64,000 nt of DNA from NCBI GenBank assembly GCA_030762175.1, contig CM060833.1:154603501-154667500 (forward strand), in the 5' to 3' direction. Positions 27,701-40,300 of this stretch are shown here, piece after piece. The notes under the pieces were generated by a model. It searched no databases and was not told the origin of the DNA. It saw nothing but the letters and a program-made list of their open reading frames with translations. Each line of letters starts with the position of its first letter. Positions within the stretch are counted from its first letter, which is position 1. The DNA is from Metallyticus violacea (lineage: Eukaryota; Arthropoda; Insecta; Mantodea; Metallyticidae). The position numbers and the translations under genes are program-made.

Positions 27701-28309
27701 TATCGAGAAGGATATGAGTATTAAAAGTAGTGCAACACCCAAAGGAACTCGGTATATGGGGAAAAATTTTCATAAAAAAATATGAACATAAGACTCATGA
27801 ATTTCGATATCCCAGAAGCAGATAACATTATAATATATAATGTTATAACTTATAATATATAAGTTCATCAATAGACCACCACAGCACTCACAGTCACACC
27901 CCAATTTAGATTGATCCATTAGTCGTTCATGGTTGACAATGTTAGCAAGGTCTCAAGAAACATCCCAGTTTTTTTTTAAAAAATTTGAACGTCAAGAGTG
28001 TTTTAATGCGTTGACATGATTTAAGGTAGTTTTACTTTTAGATTTTAAGAAATGAGATCAATTGTTTTATTCAAATGTTTTCCCTCTCGCCTTTTAGATT
28101 TCATTTAGTAAGATTGCATTTTTCTTGTAAATTAGCACATAAGTGTGACATAATATACCAAAGGAATACACCAGAAGCAGCAATGAATATTGTAAACTTG
28201 GTTGATGTTCATTGTAAGACAGTTATTGGAAATAAATTTCACTGCTTCTGAAAATGCAGACTTATCCAAAATAACTAACTCCAAGCCTGAAAAATAAACT
28301 AAAAAAAGA

Positions 28310-28362
<53 letters not shown>

Positions 28363-31300
28363 TAGTCACCATTTGGATCATTTACATAATATGGGGTTCG
28401 TCCAGAATATAATACAAGCAATATATAAGTTTAGTAATTATACTAGATTTACAATATGCCTTATTTAAAGTTCATATATTCACTTAGTGAATAAAAGGTA
28501 TGTTGTAGTAGAAAGGCTTTGACTTCTTTGTTAAATTGTTTACAGCAACCACTAATCATAAATCCCATCAGTAGAAATAATGAGTGGAGTGAATCATGAT
28601 TAGATAATAATCCATGGAAAAAAGTGCAGTGCGGGTATCTCTTGTATGAATGTTGCACATATCCATATTAAATGACTGGATCATCTAGAACAGTGTTTCT
28701 ATTCATTAGTAGGTTCTGAGGGGCCATTTGGTGGGTCATGAAGTCCCCAATGGGGGAAAGAGCTTACAAAAATGAACCCAACATACACTGGTTAATACAG
28801 ATATGACAGGCCGAATAAACACATTAGTCTACAAAGTATTCTAATATTTCAGCATGCACTTAATTATAAATTAATTTAGTTTTCTTAATAACACATTTAA
28901 CTATTACACTGTATTACTTTCACTTAGGGTTCTTTAACATATTATATGCTTCAAGGTAGGTCCTGCAAATACATTTAATTGTTACTATACTGTACTACTT
29001 TAATTTATGGGTTCAGTTAATATTTTATATCCTTCAAAGGATCCAGTAATAATTTATATCCTTCAAAGGGTCCAGTAATATTTTATATCCTTCAAGGTGG
29101 GCCCCAGACTTAAAAAGGTTGAGAACCCTTATATAGAGAGAATTACACAGACAAGATTCTCTGGACTTGCTGAAAATCTGGCAATACTTGGCTAACTAAA
29201 ATGTTAATTGGAACATTGTACAGTGAAGCGAATCATATATTATGCTCATTGTTTAAACAAGTAAGTGGAACAAAAGATTGTTAGTTTGACTCAATCACAC
29301 AATTATCTTAATACTTGGCTGTCGAACACTTGATGTTTTCAAACTGGAAGACCATATAGCATCAATTTCATTACCTCATATAATGCTATTTGATTTGAGA
29401 TTTGACAAAATAAGTTACTTCATTGCAAACTGCTCCTCACAGAGACATTGTTGGATGAAAGGCTGTAACATCAAACACTTAACATTCCATAAAGAGTGAT
29501 TTAGCCCTGTAAGATGCTTTAAACCCTACCACAGACAATAAACACTTTTCAGAAGTAAAATGCGTTTCAATAACTATGAGTAAAAATCGAAACACCATTA
29601 ACTTGATTCAAAAAATAGAGTTAAAGATAAAATATACAAATTAGTCAAAAATGTATTAGTTTCACTGTTATAGTATACTCTCATAAGATTAGTGCCTAGT
29701 GGTATATTTACGGATTGGTTACAAAGATTTTTTTACATACTCTGTGCATGATTAGAAAAACAAAAATATTCTTGGTATGCTGCAAACTAATTTAATGAAT
29801 TACCCCCTTCCCCTTTTTCTTATACTGGTATCACCTTCACTAAAAGAGAAACCTCCATTTAATGGTATGACAAAACATATGTTATTAAAAGATGACAAAA
29901 ATTATATTTATATCTACATTTCTTATCCTCTTGAATACCAAATTAGTTATTACAATAACAGTTCTACAGACTATGTATATTATCAGTCTCTTTAAAATGT
30001 TTATGCTTTGATCACAGAATTAGCTCGCTGCCAAGAAAATTAAAACATGGCACACTTTTATTTTAAGGCTCATGCTTTTAAATTCCTTTTCAACCACGGA
30101 ACACCAATCCTTCGTTTGAAAACACAGCCTCTCTCCCACTATGGAAATGGTATGTACCTGACCCGCACAATCTTGTATATCCAGATGTAAGCAGCTAACA
30201 CTTATACAGTAGAACTTTGATTCATCATTTTTGGAGGGACCAGGTTAACAGTAGATATTGTAAGTGCATAAATCATATTCAAAAATGAAGTCAGTATATC
30301 AGCAAATACTATATTATGGATAAATTTTATCATGTTACAGAGTATATATTTTACACTTTGTTGTCGGTCCTGTTAATCTTGTGGTATCCATACTTGTCTC
30401 CTAGATCCAAGATCTCAGGTTCAATTCCAGCAAGGGTTAAAAGATTTTTTTGGGGGGGGGGGCAAAAATCTTAAATAGGGTTCCCTCAGAAGGGAAGTAA
30501 AGCTGAGGATATTATGTTATAGATTTACGGCATGTAAAAGAACCTCAAGTATGAAAGCAAAGATCATTAAGCAAAATTTATCAGTCATTTCACACTCTGA
30601 ATTGAACAGGATACTGATGACCTGAGAAGTTAAAGGGCATCCGTAAATAAAACAAATCAACAAAAATCAAAACGTTTAATCATTTTCTTGGAAAAAGGTT
30701 ATCAACTGACAATTGCTTTTCTTTTCATGCAAAACAAATTTTCCACATTCAAAGCATTCTGCTGCTCACTACCATCCATTTGCCATTGTTATGTACATAG
30801 AATATACTCGTACAGTTTCACATGCTCTCAAGAGCTTCAGCAAACATTAGCATGGCTTATGTTGTTGCATCATTCCCCCCTCTTCCTCAATCCTCTCCCT
30901 GGTATAAAAAACACAAGACTCCTCCTTCCACTTCGTCACACACTTCATTAAACTTTGAACACCTCATGTGACAACATCCTTGTTTACTGCCTCGTAGGTA
31001 TCAAAATCAATGGCAACTCTGGCCCATTCGTAGCATCCATTATCATATTGCGACTTCAAAAGTATCAGCAAATACTTAAGAGTTCAAGTAATCCTTTCTC
31101 GGATCAAGGTGACACAAACTATGTACAAGTAAACATTACTGCTTCACTATTCCAGTTTGAAAACTATCATTCTACGGAATATCTTTGGAACTGAACTTTC
31201 TGAATGAATAATGTGGGAAAACGATGCTTCGAGGAACAATAAATGCGGTTTTCATTAACATAAGATAAAATGTTTGGAATCACATAAATAGAATAATACA

Positions 31301-34300
31301 TCCAGGAACAACAGATTAAGATTCCACTGTACTCTTTACTCTCTCACACATATTACATCCCCCTTCAGCACTCAGTTGAAATTAGTGATGGCCATACATG
31401 TATAGCTTTAGCAGCTACTGCATAAGACTCAAGCTGCACGCTGAAACTGAAGTTCCAATTCACAGGCATACAATTCTTTTTCAGCAACAAATAATGCATG
31501 CTTTAAATATTGTACTTACGAAGCTGTAGACAATGGATTGGTAATATAACCTAAACTTAAGTATTCATTTTTTACACTAAATTCCACTTACATAAAAGTA
31601 AGATGCATTTCCAGAGAATCTCTCCCATCTTCAGTTGCTCACTGAATCGCCGTTACTCAAAACGATGGGTGGACAACCGGATGTTCCTGTGGCCTCTGTT
31701 GGTTGAAGTAGGAAGTTGCTATGGATGAACTCAGCAAATTCCTATGTCAATCAACAGAGGCCTCCACAGGAACATCTGGTTGTCCAGCCATCGTTTCGAG
31801 TAACGGTAGTTCAGTGAGCAACTGAAGATGGGAGAGATTCTCCCGAAAGACATCTTACTTTTACGTAAGTAAGTGGAGTTTAGTGTAAAAAATTAATACC
31901 TAAGTTTAGGTTAATGCATGTTTTGTTACTGCGTATTTTTCGGCCTTCCCCAGTTTACCATTGCTTTTTTATATTGTTATTTCCATTACTATGCCACTTT
32001 ATTATGTGGTAACCCATATTAAAACCACTAAAACACTGTTTGCATCCCTTCTTAATTGGACAGACAAGTTAAACTGTCCAATAGGTAAAAAACAAATATA
32101 AATAGCATTAGTTCAGAGTGTATTTGCCTAGGAGGCACATAGGAAAATCATACATTCCCATTTAAGATGTCTCCTATTGTGAGAGAATATCTGTTAACCA
32201 AGGAAAAGCAAGTAGTAACAAATTTTGCACTAAAAACCTGAAATTATTAAAGACTAAATTGGAGGTTACCATGCATATTTATTCACAATGAAGATCGATT
32301 TCAAACTACCTCCCAATATGCAAAATTCCTATGGTTATAACCCATATCCATGCCTGACCTTTAATTTTATAACTATGATGAAAACCACTATCTATATAAA
32401 AAAAAAAGGTTCCATGTATAAAACATTTAAGAAATAGTATTTCAAAATAAATATTTTAAAAAACAAGTTTGAGATAAAAAAATTAATTCCTGTATAAAAT
32501 CTTAACTCTTGTGTTTGGGTTATGATTACTTTGGGCTACAGTGTCCCCTACCATTGATTAAAGTTGTGAGAAAGCAAGCATACAAAAAAAAGGGCAAATT
32601 TTAGGAATCAAATTCAAATATTAATATCCAGATTTCTATCCCATATTTCCTATGTGATTTCATTCTGTTAATATCATTCAGCAATATTCGAAGACAACCA
32701 ATCACAAACATTAAATCCTTCATCTGATATAATGCTTCCCCCCAGCCCATAAATTTTAAATTTTCAATACAGAATGTATAACAGAACAGTAACTGAATGA
32801 TGTTTGTACTATTTTGAGAATGAATTCTCAGAATAAGATTACAATTATATTGCCAACAAATTCCATGCATTCTATCACATTAGAAAACCATTTCTTTATT
32901 GTTTCTTTGTAGTATTCAAGTATATTCAAAAACTGGAGAAAAAAAATGAACACTATCCCATTTTATTGCCTCAACTTGCCAAAAGCAACTTTCAATTTTA
33001 TAACATATTCCACATGAATATTGATTAAAAAATAAGATGATTGAATGTCTCACCTGGCGCTCCACCATAATATCCTGCAGCTGCAGCTGCCTGGTAGCCA
33101 TAAGCCTGGCCATATGGAGCCTGCTGCTGTTGTGGCGCTCCCTGTCCAGGTTGCTGTGGTGCCCCTCCTGGCTGTTGTTGCTGTGCCTGTTGCTGGGGGC
33201 CACCAGGAGCAGGCTGGGCAGCCTGAAACAACATTGTAACATTCTCAATCATATAAACACAAACAGCAGCACTCTTGCAGTACCAAGAACACTCAAATTT
33301 TGCAACTTGCAAAAAATTTTAAAACCTGAAAAATTGTGGGAGACATGATAGCACATTTACGTGTTTTGACATAATGACCAGCAAACTTTTACTGTTCTGC
33401 CTCTATAAACAAATTTGTACATTTACTAAAAAAAACACGACACACACACACATCCTTCTTTTGGATTTTTACCACTCTCAGCCCACACTAAATGAAATTA
33501 ACATGGTGATAAATATATCTGTGCACACCCCAAGAATTTCGAATGAATACTGTGTTACCACTTATTTTCTTATGTAATGAAGATATATGGGAACACTAAA
33601 TTGCAAAGAAGTGACTTTTTCACTAAAGAAATTTTACCTTATTTACCCAAAAAATTTAGCACACCTTTTATTCAAGAAATATGGGGGTCCCCATGCATTA
33701 CTCGTCAAATCAGTTTACCTTATTAGCTTTCATTTGCGCCTCAATTGCTTCAGCTTCTTTAATTTTACCAATGGAACGGTAATACTCCGCCCACTGGGCG
33801 CTGTAGTCTGTTTGACCATTTTGGGCGGCTGCAGGCTGAGGTCCAGTTTGCTGAGGTGCAGGCTGTGCTGCAGGTTGAGGCTGAAGGCCCTGTAAATTTG
33901 AAACATGCATACTCATAAAGTGGCTTACATTCTATATTCTACTTTAATATAACAGATAATCATGTAAAAAGAAATAAGATTTATCATTTGATCATATCAT
34001 GTACATCAGAAGTTTACATTAAGATACTTTAAAATACTGCACTACAGCCCAAAACTGGCACAAAGCCATATCTGAAAAGCCCTGCATGATTGTATGTTCA
34101 AAAATGATCTCAATTTGCTGATTTGTCCACAAGATATAAACAGGTCGATAAATTAGCAATTCAAAAATAACATCACAAAAGAAACCAAACTGTTTAAAGC
34201 TACCGACAAATCCAGAGAATTAGCAATAAGGGAAAAGATTTTCTTATAAAGAATAAGCATAATGTTATGAATTTTGATATTTTCTGCCAATGGACTTCAT

Positions 34301-37300
34301 ATTTTGCTATATACTGAAACCACCAGAGATCATACCATCCTCTGCCAGCATTGTCGGTCTCCTGCTGAAGATGAGAACAAAAGTTCTTGAAACATATTCT
34401 TACAAATTAATCAGTTGAAGTATGGTGTTATCTAATAACTTCTTGATGTGTATAATCAATCTATATCACAGTTTTAACCACTATTAAGTTTACAAGCTCT
34501 TTCTTATTAATTCCCAGAATATTTAGACTGCTACATTATCAGCAAGGATTACATATCTTTCACCATTATTCCCACCTCCAGAACATCCTGTTAAATTATA
34601 GGTTTATTATATAGGAAGATTCTTAACAGTGAAGTTATTTTAATTATGATATTTGGTCACATTTTTTAACATTTGAACTTCATTAATCTTTATGTTTAGA
34701 CATGTTTCAAAAGCCATTGCATCCTTCCTCAGCTACTTTTAACTGTTTAGTCAACATTTCATCCTCTTGTAGTTTGCACGATAAATTTCTTGATAAAGAT
34801 CATCTTTTCACTGCCTGTTTGTTTTTATATGAGACGATTTTTTCCCCAGACGATTAATTTTGCCTTATTAGTTGCTGTTTTTTGAAGTTTAATTTTTCTA
34901 TTTTGTGGTTTTTCCACTAAAATATGCTACTGCTGATTTTTGTTTTTGCATATTTTGTTTCTAACGTGTTATTTGGTCCTTATGCTCAAATTTAATTTTG
35001 TACATCCTAGGTAAACATGATTACAATTAATTTTATAAACCTGATCTGTTCTTTGCTTCAATTTCATCTTTTTGTGTGGATTTTAATAATTTATTTAGGC
35101 TGAATTTGTTTTGCTCAGTCAAGATAATGTTATGTTCATTGAGTATCTCCCTAAATTTATTATATAGCCAAAGAATAAAGCAAAATTTTTGAAATCAGTA
35201 AGGACCTACCAAATTAGCAACATGGGGAAAAAATCTACATATACAAATACAAAAACAGCTTCTTGAACTTCGACATTTCCGAGGATGAATTTAAGTTCAT
35301 CACACCTCCACCAGAGCAGAATACATATTCCCACAGCATAACTAAGTATCCAGTAATCAACACTCTAGCTGACGATGCGAACAAGGTTCATGAAACCAGT
35401 TCTACATTTATAGACAAATAAATGGAGCAATAAGAGGATTTAGTTCAACTCATTCATACAATGATTTCAATTAAATAATTATATACCTTTCTGATCAAAG
35501 AAAAATTCCCATTCTCTTCAGGTTTACACCAAGTTACAGAATGGGCAATCTAAAAAAAGTAATTATCATATACCTTTCTAGTCTAAGAAAATTTTATTAT
35601 CCTGTTCAAGAGTACACAGACTTAAAGAATGGGCAATCTAAAAAAATAATTATGTACCTTTCTATTAAAATAAATTTCTTATCCTGTTCAAGTTTACACC
35701 GAATTAGAGAATGGGTAATTAAAAAAATAATCGTGTAACTTTCTGATCAATGAAACATTTTTCATCCACCTTTTGGATTGTGTTTGTTTTCTCTCCCATT
35801 TATAAGTGTTAGCAAATAGCAACTTATTAGTTACACTGGTGTTCAGAATTGCTGAATTTTCAGACTTTAAAGTTTTGTTCTTCATAGTTCCCCTGCCATC
35901 CAAAACAATTAAAGACTACATACCATCCAAAACAACTAAAAGACTACATATGAAGAGTGTTCAACATAAAAAATATTCACATATTTAAAAGAAGCACTTG
36001 GCAGATGTCATTAGCACAAATCTCTTAAAATCAAAATGCATACTATACTAAACTAAATACATAAGTTATGCCCTATTTACCACACTATTGCAATCCTCAG
36101 TCTTCAATCTATACTATGATCTTTTGCTGCTGAGCTGCAGTGCTATACAAACCTTGCTTGCTTTAGCTTGCTGTTCAATCATTTCTGCCTCCCTGTGCAT
36201 GCCCAGTGAACGATAATATTCCGCCCACTGAATACTGTAGTCTGGTTGGCCTGTTGCTGGATTCACCTGCACCTGACCTCCAGCATCTGAAAAGTACACT
36301 TTTGTTAAGAAGTATTTATTTGAAATTTATTGAAAATATTCTAATTGACAAAATGTACTACAATTAAATATACATACTTTATCAATAAATTACAAAATGA
36401 GGTCTGCACAGATACATGGATGATATCTTTGCAGTAGTTAATAAGAAAAAACTTTAGCAACTTGGAGTTGCTAAACCTACAAGATAGGGAAATTAAATTT
36501 GCTTCTGAAAAAGAACAAGACATGATTCCTCTCCTTGATTATAAGAACAGGCAATGATTTGAAATTTGGAATATACAGAATAGATACACATACTGAAAAT
36601 TATATCAAGGTCAGTGGCTTCAAGCCCACAGCATATGAACATGCAGTTTTCAACAGCTTAGCATACAGACCCATTAACATACCCATGAATGAGTTTGAAT
36701 ACAGCGAAGAGTACTAGCACATAATACAAACTGAAAAAAAGTAATGGGTATGGCCAAGAAAATGAAGAAATTCAAACAAGAGAAGAGGTCAAAAGAGGTT
36801 ATAACATTATCAGCAAAAAAAGAAACTATTATTCACAAGAAATTTACTTATCATCTTTGGGCCATCAAAAAATTCCAGAAATTACTAGTTTGGGATTACT
36901 TTGTCCCCAGTTAACAAATTCAGCCTAAATTATCTGCTCTACTCTGGTGATGATAGAATACCTGATAAGAAGTAGCCAGGAATATATCAAATCAACTGTT
37001 CAGAATGCAACAAAGTATATATTGGCAAAACAAACATAAGCATTGGAATAAGGCTAAAGGAACACTGGATAAACATGATATAGAAATGGAAGTCAACTTA
37101 CTGAAATTCGTAGATAGACCCTTGGAACTGAGAATATGGGAAAAAATGTTTATAAAAAAACATACGAAGATAAGATTATGAACTTCCAGATCCCAACAGA
37201 AGGCAAATTAATCCAAAATTTCATAAAATGTCCACAAGAACTACACCAAGTCCATTCAAACAACAAAATCCATCAGTCAAATCACAGCAATGATGAGGGC

Positions 37301-40300
37301 AAAGACCTTAAAAACATGTTCTGTATAATTTAATGGTAAGTGGAGCTTAATAGTATTAAAGCAACTCATTAGCTATTATGGAATATATGAATAATAAATT
37401 CAGGTCATTAAAAAAAAATAAGTTTGGATGAAAAATATCAGAAATTTGATTTGGTAATATCTGCAGAAGAGAAAAGAAAAGGGGTATGACCCATTCAAGT
37501 TAGAAAAATTGAGGAAGATAAGTGAAGGTGGTGTTGAATAAATGGGAAATCTGAGGCTTTCAGGTTGGTAAAAATGGAGGAAGGATGATTGTCAGATTTG
37601 CAACTATACAAATTGTGCATGAAGTATAAGATCTAAGAAATTTAAAGGGACAAGTATATAAACAATGTAATACAGTTTTTTTCACACTAACTCTATTCAC
37701 TTACATAAAAATCTGGACATATGTTTCGGGAGTGATCCCTCCCATCTTCAGCCTGTAGATACAGAAGAGATATTCTCTATCTACAGGCTGAAGATGGGAG
37801 GGATCACTCCCGAAACATATGTCCAGATTTTTATGTAAGTGAATAGAGTTAGTGTGAAAAAAACTGTATTACATTGTTTATATATATACCACTCCATTGT
37901 CAACAGCTTCGTAAGTACATTTAATAGAGGGACAAGTATATTAATAAGAGAAATATCATTAGAGCAGAATATCTGAACAGAGAGCTTTTACAACAGATTA
38001 AAGGGCGAGATCTGAAGGTAAGGGTGCATATATATGTAACTTATGCCTCTGAGTAGAAGGCAGGTCAGTGGTTGAATATCAAAAGGATCTAAGGGACCTC
38101 AATAGAGGGAATGAATCATAAAATTGCCATAAATGCAGTGGAAATGAAAATAACAGGAAATCCAAGGGTCAAAGCGGATACACATCTAGCAGTAAGCTTA
38201 TTGAACGGAGAGACGCTAAAGGACATGGATAAGCAGGATGGATGAAGTCATGATTGAGAAAAGTTTCTCTGCATAAACGAGAGGTGGCATTAGCAGCTCA
38301 GCTGGCTAGAGAAAGTAGGTCAAGAGCGGTAGACCAGCATAAGACTGTGATGGCAGAACTTGGGTCTCTTGTTATCTCCATTCAGGATGAGTTTATTACA
38401 GATACAAGTAGAAGCAGTAGACCAGCATAGGACTATGATGGAGAACCAAGTTGGTCCATTGTTATCTCCATTCAGGAGTTTATTGCAGGTAAGTAAAATT
38501 CAGGAGCATACAGAATTTGATACTGTTGGAGGTTGCAACAGTTATGCCTGTTAATAGTGGGAGAGTATTTAGGAGCAAGAGCAAATGGGACACCATCATT
38601 TTATTGCAATTAGCAATAGAATCAGAAGAGAAAAGATTGTGTAACTCGGGTTCTGAAACTGTAAAGGGTTGAAAGGGGGCTTCTTGAAGGAAATGCGAAC
38701 TAAAGTCTTTTTATAACAATTTTTTTAAAATTCTGTTTGAACAAAGGCAGTAAAGCTAGATATAATATAAATAATAATCCAATATTGTTGCCTGATACAC
38801 TCTAGTACTTCTCTTACTTTTAAAATATAGTGAGACCGGTTTTGAAGAGGATTCTCTTGGAAACCAGTCCCACCATATTTTAAAAGTGAAGCACTAGAGT
38901 GTATGAGATGACAGTATTGGATAATCATTTATATTAAAGTCCATTTGTTAGCTTTATTTAAAACATGGTTTGAAGGAAATAGTTCACGATTTTGATTTTA
39001 TATTCAAATATGGTTTGAGGAATAATATTAAGGGTAGAGTTTCAGGAGGTATAAGATTGTTGGTGAGGAATGATTGTATAAGTAAATTGAAGGAGAGCAA
39101 GTCTGAAATTAATGGGTTATTAAGGTGTTAATTCAAGAGTGGGATTTGTGCAATGCATAATTTACAATCTGCACAGAATTCCAAATTTTACAATCTAGAA
39201 CTCTTTTAAAAAATTGAATTATAAAATATAATGGAATATCCTTTAATGGAGTTTATGTTAGTAGGGGTCTTGAATGTGAGTGATACAGTTAGATATTAAA
39301 GAATTTGGGAGTAAAATAGAGAGAGAAGATTATAAAAAAGTATCGGTTAGGAGCAATACAGATAGGATAGTAAATGAGCAGGGATTTAGCTTAGTTCAAT
39401 TTTGTATAAATAATAGTTTTCTTATTTTGAATGGTTGTTGGGAGGGAAGATGATACCAGCAAATTTACATTTACAAGTGCTTGTGGGCAGTGTTATACTT
39501 TATATTTTGTGCAGTGATGATACATTATATAAATTTTACCATTTCAAGATAAAAGAATATTTTTGCTGCAAGTTCACATTTTCTACGCACGGTTTCATGG
39601 TGTTGTGAGAACTTTGTAAGTAATAAAGATTGCATATGTGGTTCTGGTATCAAGATAGTTGATACCAGAATTAAGAAATTTTGTAAGATGTTGGATTTGG
39701 CCTTGGCTGAATTGTGTAATTATGGAATGGATTTAATAATATCTTCTCAGAAAAATTATGTAATGCTAAGTGAAATGAATTTATCCTTAATTGGGTTAAG
39801 GGAAATACGATTATTAGAAATAAATGGGAAAAGAATATTAATGATAGTTGGTTTGATAAGAGATATAGAGAGATCAGAACTTTAGTACAGATTGCAATTA
39901 GATGGAAACAGGGTAGTGAAGTATTTAGATACGGATCTCATTATGCAATTATGTGAGAGCTATATACTTTTACTCCAGTATAAGAAATGAAAGTGCAGAG
40001 TGTTAAAAGCTTTAGAAATTGAAATGAAGGATGCACAAAGATGAGGGACAGCAAGTATGGAAAATAATTAATCAATGTGTGAAGGATATGAAAAGTAATG
40101 TATCTATTAAGTGCGAATGAATGGCTTAGATATTTTCAGTGTGTTTATTATGGAAATTAGGAGGGAAAGCAGTTTGAATTTGTAATATATAATTATGTAA
40201 AAGAGCTGAATAAACCATTTTTGTGTAAAGAAGTATATTAGCAGGTTTGTAAATTCAAGAGAAATAAAGCAGTAGAAACTGATGATTTAACTACACAATT

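Larger units (their letters stand above)
31505..31911. mobile_element. Hammerhead-bearing short element, long inverted dimer (407 bp)
   Basis: Flanked by a 13-bp duplication with one mismatch, taatgcatg(c/t)ttt (31492-31504, 31912-31924). A large near-perfect palindrome includes an extra arm pair (gatgggtggacaaccggatg reversed as catctggttgtccagccatc). Both arms carry a hammerhead core. The left tail matches the 269-bp elements. Confidence 0.85.
37660..37928. mobile_element. Hammerhead-bearing short element, perfect inverted dimer (269 bp)
   Basis: Flanked by the perfect 13-bp duplication gggacaagtatat (37647-37659, 37929-37941). Arms of about 102 bp (37660-37761 and 37778-37879) are identical inverted copies, then a 45-bp unpaired tail with cattgtcaacagcttcgtaa. 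Each arm contains a complete hammerhead core. It lies inside the decayed LINE. Arm identity suggests recent insertion or gene conversion between arms. Confidence 0.9.

Noticed and set aside
30451..30461. Poly-G runs (also 54629-54641, poly-C at 59166-59176) as G-quadruplex elements
   Set aside because: Single homopolymer runs inside SINE, mariner or duplicated sequence; no set of four spaced G-tracts, and such runs may also be assembly-prone.
33025..33348. Overlapping plus- and minus-strand ORFs over Psi exon g
   Set aside because: They are shadows of the CAG/GCN-rich coding exon in other frames; only the AAQPAPGG frame fits splice sites and phase.
35475..35760. CRISPR-like array
   Set aside because: The unit is about 75 bp with gradual divergence and no spacer structure; this is an animal minisatellite.
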